DNA from: Eopsaltria australis
Lineage: Eukaryota > Chordata > Aves > Passeriformes > Petroicidae
Direction of reading: 5' to 3'
DNA length: 64,000 nt
Assembly (NCBI GenBank): GCA_034509425.1
Contig: JAVTVJ010000344.1
Span: 603,872-667,871 of the forward strand
Every line of letters begins with the position of its first letter. Within the stretch, counting starts at the first letter, position 1. The notes beneath the pieces are model-generated. The model worked only from the letters and a program-made list of their open reading frames with translations, was not told where the DNA came from and searched no databases. A program made the translations under genes and the position numbers. This document shows positions 1 to 12,235 of the stretch, piece by piece.

Positions 1-3000
1 ACTACTGGCTTCCCATCCATCTAATAAAATGCTATGATGGAGAGTGGGAAGGTGCTATAAATCATAATATTCCAGCCTCTCCAAGCAGATTCATTAGAAA
101 TGCTGACTATATATCTCACACATAGAAAGTCAACACACAAAGTAGGTTGGTGTTTCTGCCTGTTCTGGAGACATCCTCTCATTCCCTGCAGTCAAGTTAG
201 GATTTGTTTTTAATGGCAAAGATGACATTTAATGAAGTTCTGGGTGGCAGACTGCTTTGACCTGAGTAACCCAATAAATATTCCAGATGTTATTAGTTTT
301 AAATTATTAGTTTTAAACAGGCTGTAGCCCGTTAGCTCACTTACATTGCTACTTCTCCACTGAGAATACACAATTGCTGACTAATGAACTTTGGGTTTGT
401 TATTTTGGGTTTTATGAGCGACATAAGGAACTGAGGCATTCTACTTTACTACTGCTTTTCCAGTGTTTTCCCTAAGGAAGGGTATCGTTTCTTCTAGGCT
501 AGGGTGCTGAAGGGAGTATATACGGGAAGTGACAGAATCTGTCCTTTCTGTCTGTCTTTCCTTTCAGTTTTTGAAAGAAAATATAGCTGTGAAAATAAAA
601 ATTGCCGAGACTTGTGCCTGTAGAAGGAGAACTGTACTGGATGCATCCTCTTAAATCCAGGTTACGAATTAAACTTCAGGGTCATATCATAATTTGTGTA
701 AGTTTTGCTTTTTAGCACACTTCAAGAGTTAATGATGGCTGCAATCTTTGCAAAAGGGAAGTATTTGCTAAAGGAAAAAAAAATGTAGAAGAAAGGAAAC
801 AGGCAATTTTAGCACAATCAAGCCCTTGCTGTTCCATGTGTTTGTATTTTCATAATTCTCCTCTGGCAGATGCTCAGAGCTACTTACATTACACTGTGCA
901 GTTTTCTTTTGAGGCAATTGTCATGTGGCCCTCATGACTCTGCCATTCTAAAGATTTTGCTGGGAGCTCACCGAGGATTGTACACCTGTAGCCTGATCTG
1001 TCTTGGTACTGCAGATCTCACAGAAACTTCTTCCATTGGATTAAGTCTTTTGGTAGAGCCATAGCATCTGATGGTCTTTCTTTGAAATGTATTGCAATTA
1101 ATAATACCCAACATCAGTGAGCCTTCTGTTGGAATTGAAATAACACTCATATTGGCCCTTAGACTTACTTTCTTTGCTGGTGTGTGACGCAGGATGTGAG
1201 ACAAGCATATGGGCAGAAGCAGACTGATGGAAGGCACTTACGCACAGATCCTTTAGGAATTCATTAGGGGACACCAGTGGACACTTCTGTCTGTGCTCAA
1301 AGGCTGTGTCACTCCATTTTGGGGACATGGGATAGTGGATAAGTTAATAGTATTCTTTATTAAATCCTTGAGGAGGAAGTGCAATTGTGTCTGTTTGCTA
1401 TCTGCAAGCATGGTTTTCATTATAACTCACTGTGGTCTCTAGTACTTAGTGTCAAACTCTTTCAGGGAAAATGATTGATAGCTGTTATTAGTAATCCATG
1501 GCTTTATGAATGTACAGATTAAAAGTAATCAGAGAGAGAGAGGGGAATTGTACATCAGTTAATATAATCCATTTATTTTGAAACATGCACTAAAGAGGGG
1601 CATTCATCTTTATCGTAAAGCAAGTCTCAGCTTTGCAGTGATATTCTTAAGCAGATGATGGTAAATCATATAAAGGATTCACTTTAGCAGCATAGAGGCC
1701 ACTTTCCACTTCCTGAAGCATTCTGAAAAATACATGTAGGAAACTGCAGTATCTCCCCCAAAAACAGTGAACAATTTATGTTTGCCAAATATGATTCCCA
1801 CTGGGTAGACCTGAGGGCCTCTGCTGCCTGTAGACAGCTCATCTGACACTGCGTAAGAGTGCAGATATGAAAGAGTTACTGCTTCCCTTGTTCCCCCTCT
1901 GGCCCTATAAGTCTAAATCCAAATCAGCTTCTAATTGGATATGTCCGGAATTGCCACATTTGTGTTTTTGCTTTTTGGCTTTGTGGTTTTTTGTTTAGTT
2001 TTTTGTTTAAATACACTACTGAAATGTAAGGATTATATACCAATATACAAAACTCTTGTCAAATCTGGAAAATTAATATCATAGCAGAGGTACCTGCTAG
2101 TATCAAATGTCAGTTGTAAGTTCAACAAGATAAGATATGATGACTGCAGTTGACTTGTTTGGTAATTATTCTAAATAACTTTAGAATGAAACAAAAACCA
2201 CCAGATTTTTATGCTTAAGTTTTGGTTCCATAGGATTTTTAAAGCTGTTGTATTCACCTATCACCAGTAGTGGTGTGAACAAAAGGACTATTAATATATG
2301 TTATTAAAATTCTTCTATAAAGATAACGATTTTTTAAGATCTATAGAATGAATCCAGAAAGACAAACATGCAGGGCACAAATTATTTAATATTATCTGTC
2401 GCAAGCCGTGCTTTCATTGTTGCCTTTTCATTTGTTTCTTTTGAAGAAACCTCAATAGGAAATAATTTCTACCCTTCAGAGAAGCTGAGTTCTGGAGAAA
2501 GAGACACAGAATTATCATATGATTTAACAACAAATACTTGATGCCAGAACCATCTCTGCTTCCTGATATTATTCACAAATTGCTAGCATGGTCAGAGAAA
2601 ATGAGCAAAGAGACACCCCACAATGAGTTACTGTGTGCCTTAAAGTATGAAAAAACTGTACTGCCAGGAATTAATTAGAATTTGACAGTATATAAACTGT
2701 CTATTGTATTCAGTTTTTGCTGATTGTGGAACAAAAGGAAACCACTTCAGATTTATGTACTCCCAGTCTTCATAAAATAATACATACCTAAATTTGTATT
2801 TACCTCAGGATGTCATTGGAAACTGAAGGCTATCACACTTTGTTTATTATATGACCATGTCTATAGATAGATCTTATAAACTTTTCCTGATTTTCATACT
2901 CAGTAGCAATGGGCAGCAGGACCCAAAGCAGTATTTTCTCATACAGTGGAATGAGAAGCTATTAGTAATATGGCAATGCTTACAACTATTAGGGGAATGT

Positions 3001-3612
3001 AAGTTCAAAGTCTCCTGATTTTTAATTATTAAATATGAATTCCACCTTTTATTCTAATATGGTAACTGCCTTTATTATAATTACTTTACATCCAGCTTAT
3101 CTTTATTGATCATATAATACATGTAGCAAGACATAGTATTATTGTGGACTCTTCCAGTACAATGTGCCATCACAAAAGAAACCCTGGAGTCTTAAAATTA
3201 GGTTTGGGTGTTGAGTAGTTGCTATAATTTAAAATAAAGAAAAGCAAAAAAAAAGCCACAACAAACCTCTGCAAATATAAACTGTTATTTAATCAAAGAA
3301 CAAAGAAATAGGGGAAAAGGCCAAGTAAACATAGAACAATATTAAAGACTTATTTTCCTGATATGGTTTAGGGATTCAGTCTATGTGATTGTTAAATGTT
3401 CATGTCTTGGCTTCAAAACTGATACATAAAAGCTACCAATAAAACTGTGTAATTAATCTTTGTAAACAATTGTTTGTGTACTACCTTTGGCAGTGTGTCA
3501 AGTTTATTTATAGTGAGAGAAACCTAGGGCATGATATCAGGTTTCTTTCCCTCATTTTGACTGTTGCATCAGAAGTACAGAGCTCCTCGACCATGTAACA
3601 TAGCTGTACCTC
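1..3612. other. AT-rich unique noncoding DNA
   Basis: No repeat family, RNA gene or convincing exon is visible here. The longest open frames (up to 89 codons, around 870-1330) overlap one another on both strands and match nothing I recognise, as expected by chance. One minus-strand frame (1098-1328) runs into a donor-like GTAAGT near 1240, but no partner exon is visible. Short A- and T-runs occur (for example near 775-785 and 3248-3256). It is probably intergenic or intronic. Confidence 0.6.
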
Positions 3613-3953
3613 TTCCATTGTAGCGGTGGTTCTGAACCAGGAAGGATTAGAGTCCCTCCATAGGCTTGCAGAGGACAAAGACCTCTGGTGGCATGTTCCA
3701 CAGACAGAGGATTTCCCTCCGGAGCTGCCAGAGACAATGGTTTAGGCCACCAAGCCACGAACCCCAAGTTCCTGCTATTGGTTCCTTGATTTGTCTGTTA
3801 TGTATCCCAGTTCTGGAAAATTCCCTGTTACCCCCTCGTTCATTCATTGTTCTCTCTTCCCGCCTCCTCTCCCTGAACCTCATTCGACTGCGCACCCTGG
3901 ACCCTCCCTTGTATTGCCCCTGCACCCTCAGATTATTGGATGTTATCCCTCCC

Positions 3954-3960
3954 TTAAATA
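3954..3960 (+). promoter_or_regulatory. TATA-like box of the solo LTR
   Basis: TTAAATA lies about 55 bp upstream of the LTR polyadenylation signal, the spacing expected for a U3 promoter with a short R region. Whether it is used cannot be told from sequence. Confidence 0.4.
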
Positions 3961-4011
3961 CCCATGGAATGAGCTATTCAGGGCTCTTAGTCCCTGAGCT
4001 CTCTTGGGGGT

Positions 4012-4017
4012 AATAAA
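4012..4017 (+). terminator. Polyadenylation signal AATAAA in the solo LTR
   Basis: This is a canonical AATAAA inside the LTR at 3619-4238, about 55 bp downstream of the TATA-like box. It would end transcripts at the R/U5 border. It sets the sense direction of the LTR as plus. Confidence 0.5.
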
Positions 4018-4244
4018 CCTGCCAAACCCTCATACTAAGAGTTCTCCTTCTTTGGGTAGTTCTTTGCTATCGTGCAGTGCTCTTAGGGCACCAACACCTC
4101 AGCCCGACGCAGACTAGCGGAGCCCACCAGCGGCTCCCCGAGGAAGCCTCCCCAGTCGGAACGTGGACAGCTTCTCAGGGTCACGCTAGCGCTCTGCTGC
4201 CGGGATCAGAGCGGGATTAAGAAGCAGGGAATGTGACATTCCAT

Positions 4245-7200
4245 CTCCCACTGAACTGTGTCTATCTGTTCTGACCTTGGGTTTAGTAACACAGAACATG
4301 GCAACAAGCAATTGCATTGAGCTCGAAGTAAATATGGACAACTTCAGATGCAGCTGTTTTCTGAGTTTGGGATTATTTGGATATTATTTGATCAATGCCA
4401 GCTGAGGGAGAGACGAAATTTCACTTCCTAAAATCAAAGAAAAGTCATTGTTTGGTTTCTATAGTAGAGGTAGAAATTATTGGAACAGAAACACTCTTTT
4501 GGTTTGGAGCAATCCAGGAAAGATGTAATATGTTACTTCCTTTCCTAGGAAGCAGTTTTATTTTTCTCCAATCTTCCATTTCCTTCTCTCCACTTTTTAA
4601 ATTCCTATCCTCACAATCCATTGGATTTGCTCATGTTCATCTCACTCTATCCAACTATGCTTCTGCTTCACCTGAGAGGTGGATTGGGATGAATGTCCCA
4701 CTGGGCTGATGATGAGTTGTTTGATATTGTAGTTTTCCCCATCAGCGATGAACAAATCAGTGCCTTCTTCTTTTTTCCCCATCTCATCCTTTCTTCACAG
4801 TAATGTGCATCAGCGTTGTCGCAAGTTAGAAGCAAACCTGACAGACTTTCTTGGTCACAGTTTATGTTTAAGCTCTCTGCACACTGATACATACCCACTG
4901 ATGGTATGGAAGTGCAGTTGGTGTGACACTAAATTGACTTTGGCTTTTAATCATTTCACATTTACTAAAATTGAACTTCGTGAAACTTCTAAGGAACACA
5001 ATGTATTAATTTTTTAAACCCCACATTTATTTCCCTCTTCATGAGTTTCTCAGACCAATCACTGTATCTTCATATTGTTGCCATGATAATATGAAACAGC
5101 AATTTAAGAGCATTTAGCCTTGCCTTATTTCTAAATATCTGTGTCTTCAGCTAAATTGTGGAGCTTCCTCTACAGGTGTTTAAACCTAGAAACAGAAGCA
5201 AAATCTGAACTACTTACTTGCAATCTTCCCTTTCTCTTCACAGTAACCTACACAGCTGCTCTGTAGCTATACAAAGTATAATCAAAAGAGTACAGGTGCT
5301 CAGTAAAATTGAATTGAACCCTTGCATTTAGTCTATTATTATTTTAATTTGGGGATGATTCCCAGTGCATGTGATTGAAGAGATCCTTTTCTTATTATGG
5401 ACATTTCTTTGTGCAGTATTGGAAGAATTTTTTTATTTACTATTTACACTCTACAATCTGGCAGTAATATTTCTCTCTGCCAGTGTCAATTACATTGCTC
5501 TTGACTGGTGCAGATGAGCAGCCTGTGATATCTCTGAAAAGCCAGTGTGTATCATGTCAGTCACAGACATATTAATGTTTGAGTTGAGGAGTGCAAGTGA
5601 TGTAACAAGATTAGATGTCATTGGTATAAAGGACTAAATATAAGCCCATGAATAACAAAGAAACTGCTAGGTGACAACTGTCAATTATTTACTGTCCCTG
5701 TCCCATGTAATAATAACACGAACCTGCACTTTTCTTTTGTGTCTCTCTCTGTTTTACTAGCTTAGTGTTCAATTCCTCAGTTTTACCAAACTAAGAATCT
5801 TTCCAAGACAGTTTGCCCTGAGCTATTTCTAAGTGATTAGCAAAAAAACTGAACAAGCCATGCTGAACTTTATTCACTGACATGCTAGAGGACATCATTT
5901 ACCAGAAAGGAATAATTAGTTCAAAGCCATTTCACTTTATCTTAGTTGTTAACATATCACATCTACTTTAAATGCTTTTTCTTTTCTTATACTAAGCAAC
6001 ACAGTAGGAAACAACTCTGACATGGAAAGCAAACGAAATTGTATGTTTGGGTTTTTTTTACTTGTTTATGGGAACAAGAATTCCATGTTTTTAAATGACT
6101 GATAGAATTAAAAGAAAATATGATAGGTCTGAAATTGCAGTTGGATGAAGGTATCTGCCACAAACTCATCTCTTCTACAAATAACATGCAAAAGGAAATC
6201 CTAGTTTTTCATATGTTCATTAAAAATAATGGATTATGATTATGCAGGCTTTTAAAATTTCTACAGCAGTTCCACTAGCAGATTAAATATCACCAAATAG
6301 ACTTGAAATTCAAAAACACAACTGTAAACTTTTAAGTTTAAGTATATCAGCCTAGTTGCTATTTTTAATAATGAGTTTTATGCATCAGGACTTACCATGT
6401 GTACTTCATGATCAAGTTTAAATGACTTCCAGACTTTCAACAGGGCCATTATCTAAATTCATATCTCCTGTTGGGAATGATAATTTCATGCACTAGGTGA
6501 CACTAACAGCTATGGCATGAAGGCAGTATATGACATGTGCTTCTGCATGACTGACAGTCATCTGGCACACTTATTAGTATCTTTTTGTCAATAAATACTT
6601 GTATATTCATCTTTGTGGAATTATTTCTGAGCCTATACAAACACTTTGTTAGCAGGTACAGTAAGTCTTTGATTTCATACTCACTAATATATGGTTTTGT
6701 CCTCTTTCAAAGATTAAACTATTTTTTTTTAGGATTGGGAGATTTTGAAGCTCTAAGAAATTATTAAGTACTTGAGTTCTAAAGGATATGAAAAGATACA
6801 GAGGATACTCAAAGGACTTCAGCTGGATATACCTTGTATAACCATCTTGCCTTGTTTTATGTCAGAGGAAAGTATATTTCATTGTATTTGTGAGGTACAG
6901 ATAAGAAAAAACCAAGATCTTCTGGCACCTATCAGTGAAGCAGAAAAAAAGTATGTAACAACAACAGCAGTCTGCTGGGATAACAGATTGGTGCCCACTA
7001 GTAAGGGGGCAAGACTCATAATTCACAAGCAATGAAGCCACAAGTGAATTATAAAGGTCTCGTCCTCCTTCAATGGAGATAAATGAGTCCGTCTAGTACA
7101 ACCAACCATATGATCTGTTAGGATAGGGTTTTTTTTTTCTACAATCCTTTCTCTCATAAATTTTTTGGGGGGTTAACACACTCAATAGAGAATAAAAGGC

Positions 7201-8689
7201 ATTCTACTCTTTTCCCCACTCCCTTGCTGAGGATCCTCAACTCTGGTGCTGATGTTTAAGGCATTTACTTTTTTTATTTCTTATTTCCATCTAAAGCTTC
7301 ATTAAGCTCATCATGTTTAGTAAGAGTCATGTGGGACAGAATTGTCTTTGGTTGGTTTTTTTTTCCATAACTAGTGTATAAATTCACTCTTTTGGCTTTT
7401 CTTACTATTATTTACTTACTATCCTCACTATTATTCACACACATCCTTCCACCTCCAACTCTGCAAGTATGATTTCTTCTGCAGTGGTCACATTTTTTTT
7501 TCCCATACTTGCTGGAGACACAAAGTTAAAATCCTGCCTTTAAAGCAATAATCTGTTGCTGTCCACTGGTGTTAGTCATACAAGTCTGGAGAGCTGCTAG
7601 CTAGATTTTAATTATGCCAGAGACTGAAGCCCTGTTGAGGCAAATAAATTTAAATGTGATCAGTATTTTAAAAGTCATGATAGCTATGGGATTTTACAAG
7701 TGGTAACCTCTTAATAAGGTGTTTTGCAAGACAGTCCAGCATTTCAAGAAGATGAAGCCAAACATCACCCCCAAACTTTCATAGTAATTTTATTTGGTAC
7801 AATTTGAATGATTTCTTAGATGACTCATTAGTACTATTGACAAATAAGTCACATAAACTAAGGCATTAGAGTTAATGGTGGGAGCATGATCTCAGAGAAA
7901 GTGAAAACAACGTGTTGATTCTAAGTAATAATTGAGATTACAGGCAATGTAAGCAGAGATGGCAGCAGCTGAGATTCCACGCTGATTTGTCGTTGTACAG
8001 TCTTCTTTCAACTGCTTACCAATTTGATAGTTTTGCCAGGTCGAGCTAAAATGTTTAATTCTAAGTGTCCTCCTAAAGTAGATTTAAATAAAAAAAATAA
8101 AACTTTTTTGACACTCCTTCAGCTAACATCTTCCATTATTTCTGAAAATCAGTCAAAGTTAAATTGAAATACATCATTACAATATTTTCATCAACCACTT
8201 TGGTGAGAACACTCTGCCCATACTTGCAGTGGTCTACACATGTAGCACATGAATATTTGTGGAGGTGTTTTGTTTCAGGTACATCCTTTAGCTGTTCTTA
8301 TGGGAAGCTGCCTCCATTGAGATAGGAGATACATAGTTTCATGTGCTTTATAGAGTTATATTAGTATTTGCCAGCTAAATTCTCTAGAGACTCTGGCTAC
8401 AAAAAGACCCTGCTCTTGCTCCTCAGAGCTCTTCCACAGTGTCTGGTGCTCCATGCACCAGCAGTGGCAGCTGCCTGGGACTTGAGATTCAAAATGGGAT
8501 TTTCTCTGTGGTTACTGCTCTGGGCTGTTTCTTTGCCAGGCACAAAAACTGATTAGAGAGGTTATTTTTCTCAAATTTCATTGCTCCCGTACTGGTGCTC
8601 AGGTAGTGTGAAAGAAAGGAAAGTCTCTTCCATGGCTGGAAAAGAGTGTTTGGATGAGAGAGGTAGTTGAAGGGAAATAAGTGATTAAT
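4245..8689. other. AT-rich unique noncoding DNA
   Basis: No repeat family is recognised. Open frames of 104 codons (4395-4709) and 87 codons (6772-7035) occur, but neither matches a known protein. The second follows a polypyrimidine-AG acceptor-like site at 6732, yet its frame is closed by a stop between that site and the frame start. T-runs occur near 7131, 7362 and 7493. I see no gene here. Confidence 0.55.
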
Positions 8690-8760
8690 GGGGGGAGAGA
8701 GAGTGAAGGAGTCAGGGAGAGTGGGAGAGAGAGAAAGAGGGAACAAGAGGCGTGGGTGAG
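8690..8760 (+). repeat. Purine-rich (GA) tract
   Basis: About 70 bases of nearly pure G and A on the plus strand, with GAGA and GGGAGA units but no fixed period. Looser purine-rich sequence continues to about 8910. Polypurine tracts of this kind can form triplex DNA and bind GAGA-type factors. No function is shown by the sequence. Confidence 0.6.
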
Positions 8761-10124
8761 AAATAAACCCAAATGAGCAAAACTAGACTAGGGCAGAAAT
8801 GGATGAGGCAGGACCTGGAATTATATGAGATGGCAAAGAGGCATGAAGAACTGGCAAGAAGGAGGTTAAGGAGTATGCAGAAAGAGAGAAAGGACAGAAA
8901 GATATATAGAATGGTGAGCGCTGCTTTGGTAAATTAAAGCATTTGTGTTGAGAAGCCTAATGTCAAGCTGAGAGTTCCCATCTCTTTTGTAAGGCTTTAC
9001 TAAAAATCAAGATGAGTTCTTTCTTGAAAAGAACTTTCTTGAGCCATTATTCTTGATCAAATTGTGACCATGGATAATATCACTGGCTAGAAACTGGTTG
9101 TCTGTGTCATCAGGTTTTAAAGGAGAAAAATTAAATTACACAATGTCCAATAGTTTGAATTAATTATTCAATTTTCATTGTAGACTCAATTTTCTCTTCA
9201 AAAGATTTTTTTCCCATAAAGGAATATTTACGTATTCTCATTATGTAAGACCTTTTCAGAAATGAGTTAATAGAAATCATCAAGCAGCTGTATGTGGTCT
9301 TAAACTGCATGTTTACATTCCAAAATGGCCTAGCGTCCTGTGAGTGACAATATGCTTGTTTGTTTATCTCAAGGCAGAGAAGTTATTTATATTACATTAA
9401 GCTGGACTAATGCTTTCCTTACCTTTCCTTTTAAAAACTAAAATTAACACTCATCTTTGTATAAAATATGTATTTAAAAATCAGAATTACTGCTGAGACT
9501 GCATACAAATATTTATTACATTACATACCATTTAAATATGCTTCATTGTACTTGGGACAATTTCTGAAACCTCAAAAGCTTAAAAAAAATCTTATGTTGT
9601 AGAAGCATCTCCCTAGTGAACTCCCTTGGACTTTTTCTTCTGGGTTTCAAAGAAAACTCAGAACACAATACTGTGAAATTGAGATTAAAAAGGTATTGGT
9701 ATTTTACCTGAAATCACATTGTTTTTTCTGCTGATAACTGAAGTTAACAGACTCTGTCTCTTATATGCATGGGAGTCAGACTCTGGCCTTTCACTGGGTA
9801 GTTAAATTTAAAATATCAGTAGCCTTCTTCCCACAGACTCAGCTTAAAAGCTGAAAAATTCTGAAAGAAGTCATTGACATTTGGGACTAGGGTTATGAAA
9901 AAGCATTTTATTTGTGAGATGTTCTCAATGTCGCGGGAAAATATTCTAGAATTTTTATGCCTTTACAAAACTGCTGTGGGCCAATAAAAATAACATCAAC
10001 AAGCAGGAGATGTTATGCTGGCCTTGTTCCAGTGGGAGAAGCTCAGGAGAAGCAAGCTGGTACAGGGTCTGCTATTTTGACAGGATATCAGGAAGGGTAA
10101 AGTAGGAAGTAACAACAGGGCAAT
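8761..10124. other. AT-rich unique noncoding DNA
   Basis: No repeat family, coding exon or RNA gene is recognised between the purine-rich tract and the CR1 element that starts near 10125. Confidence 0.5.
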
Positions 10125-10835
10125 GTAGAGTCCAGCCTCCCTGCTCCAGCAGGGTCGCCCTAGAGTTCATTGCATAGAATTGTGCCCAGACAGTTCCTAA
10201 ATATCTCCAGTGAGGGATATCTGTAATATCTCCAGGGAAGCTTTTCCAGTGCACAGTCACCCACACAAAAGAAGTTCTTCCTCATGTTCAGGTGGAACTT
10301 CCTGTGCATCAGTTTCTCTCTATTGTCTCTTGTCCTACTGCTTGGCACCACCTAGATCCATCCTCTTGACACCCTCCCTTCACATATACACTCATTGATG
10401 AGGTTCCCTCTCCTTCAGACTAAACGGGTCAAGTTCTCACAGTCCCATCTCGTAAAAGAGATGCTCCAGTCCCCTCATCATCTCCATAGCCCTCCACTGA
10501 ACCCACTCCAGGGGGTCCATATCTCTCTTGTCCTGAGGAGCTCAGAACTGGACACAACACTCCAGATGTGCCTCACCTGGGCTGAGGGGCAGAATCACTC
10601 CCCTTGACCTACTGGTAATGCTCTTCTTGATGCACCCAGGACACCACCGCCCTTCTTGGCCACCAGGACACACTGCTGGCTCATGGACAGCTTATTGTCC
10701 ACCAGGACCCCCAGGTCCTTGTCCACAGAGCTGCTTTCCAGCAGATCAGCCCCCAGTCTGTGTTGGTGCCTGGGGTTATTCCTCCCCAGTACAGGACCCT
10801 GCATTTGCCTTTGCTGCTTGCATGTTCTAAATGTT
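10125..10835 (-). mobile_element. CR1 LINE fragment (C-terminal part of ORF2)
   Basis: The reverse strand encodes, in broken frames, the C-terminal reverse-transcriptase region typical of avian CR1. It shows HRKFHLNMRKNFF at about 10280-10330, and LGADLLESSSVDKDLGVLVD followed by NKLSMSQQC at about 10680-10770. The order of motifs places the 3' side at low coordinates, so the element is on the minus strand. It is 5' truncated, as most CR1 copies are, and lacks the catalytic core. Frame changes separate the two motif blocks, so it is dead. The conventional CR1 terminal 8-bp repeats are not seen at the 3' side, so the 10125 boundary is approximate. Confidence 0.9.
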
Positions 10836-12149
10836 AAGTCAGTGTACTGAAAACAGAAGACCATCTGCATGACCAGCCCAGACCAGCCCATTGCAAGACT
10901 TTGTGTTGCTTGCTTTTCTCTCTTACGGTAGCAACAGAATGGTTACTGGAATATCTATTTCTATGAAAATACCACTACTACTATACAATCCTAGAGGAAG
11001 AGCTACAGATTTGGAAATGACCCTCACTGAACATCAATAGTAACTCTTACTCAGGAAGACAGAGCAAATGGCCAATGGCACTCTTTTTCTATGACATGGG
11101 CAATTTAAGAAACAATAAACTAGTCATATAGAGGAATTAGTTGTGAAAAGGCCATATTCCTTCCTCTTACTGGTCAGGACTTTACTGTGGAGAGACATCT
11201 GAGAACTTCTTCATTCCATCTACAATCACTTTTGTTTCAAGCAACCCATAGGAGTATTTTTCCATATCTGAAGCAGTAAAATATCTGATCTTAATTCTAT
11301 TTTAATGGAAAATTTGAATTTTTCAAGAACAATCCCATCATTTTATAATTATATTGTTGGAATGAAAATATGCAAAATTAACTAGTTTCGAGCCCTACTG
11401 TTTGCCTCCTTAAGTTCGTTAAGTTCTTAAGTCCAGCACTGGACTTGGGTTACAAATGCAGTAAAAAGGTAGCTATCAGCTGGATCAAAGAGAGGAAAGA
11501 GATGGCTAAAAAAATGTATATTTTCTCTGTCCATCTGCCTAACTCTTACATTGTCCCCATTTTCAGGTGGAAAAATATTATTTTCTATCATTATTATTTT
11601 TCTGGAAATTTTCTATGGGGATGAAAATGATGAGTTTAGAAAATATTTTAATGATGGACCATGGATACTTCTTTTGTTGCTGTGTTCTAACAAGGAGTTT
11701 TAGTGATTCCTTCTTGAGCATACATATTTTGTCATCAACTCTGAACTTTTTTTTTGTTTTGCATAAACAAATTTTACTCACTGTAATAGTTTTCCCTTTG
11801 AAATAAGGAGATTTGAAATAACCAGTATCAGTGTTGAGTAATTAGTGCTATAAAGAGACTTAGCTCATAAAGAGGAAAGAAACATCAGGAGTGCTTTAGG
11901 AAGAGGAAAGAATGATAAATAAGGACTTTTAGACTACCAATAACATAGCACAAGAATGAAGTTGTGGATAAATAGAAATAAATGTGGTGATTATTTAAAA
12001 TATCTTCAGCTTTGTGGAACTGTCTCCTTTATTTGGAATTTAGGACAAAGACCCAGACAGCTTAGACACAGAAATTACTTAGAAATTACACATCCAGAAA
12101 ATTACATATCCAAGCGTACAGTCAGGCAGTGGCAATTTAAACAGAAAAA
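10836..12149. other. AT-rich unique noncoding DNA
   Basis: No repeat family or exon is recognised. Complementary open frames at 11567-11806 (+) and 11578-11781 (-) overlap in AT-rich sequence and match no protein I know. Confidence 0.5.
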
Positions 12150-12235
12150 AGCCAAAATAAAACCAAAACCACATGCATGCAAAAATAAACCCCAAACCAA
12201 TCAACCAAAAACCCAACCAACCAAACAAAACCCCA
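12150..12235 (+). repeat. A/C-only low-complexity tract, (CCAA)n-like
   Basis: A stretch almost lacking G and with few T, made of imperfect CCAA, CCAAA and ACCC units. It reads as GGTT-type sequence on the other strand. It explains the unusual Pro/Lys-rich and Phe/Trp-rich frames in both directions here (11956-12297 and 12079-12279), which are not genes. Confidence 0.65.

Larger units (their letters stand above)
3613..4244 (+). mobile_element. Solo LTR of an endogenous retrovirus (ERVK-like), with 6-bp target-site duplication
   Basis: The element runs from 3619 to 4238 (620 bp). It begins TGTAGCGG and ends GTGACA, so it has the TG...CA ends of an LTR. It is flanked on both sides by the same 6 bp, TTCCAT (3613-3618 and 4239-4244), which is a target-site duplication. 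Inside, on the plus strand, there is a TATA-like TTAAATA at 3954-3960 and a polyadenylation signal AATAAA at 4012-4017, in the right order for U3-R-U5. The 3' third is GC-richer than its surroundings. No primer-binding site, gag, pol or env sequence follows, so this is a solo LTR left by recombination between two LTRs. A 6-bp duplication is usual for class II (ERVK/alpha-beta) retroviruses, while ERVL gives 5 bp. The class is inferred from that, not from a sequence match. Confidence 0.85.

Noticed and set aside
3666..4013. 115-codon open frame
   Set aside because: Inside the solo LTR U3/R region, with no known domain and a competing frame at 3791-3997.
6772..7035. 87-codon frame downstream of a polypyrimidine-AG
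   Set aside because: A stop lies between the acceptor at 6732 and the frame, and there is no recognised protein.
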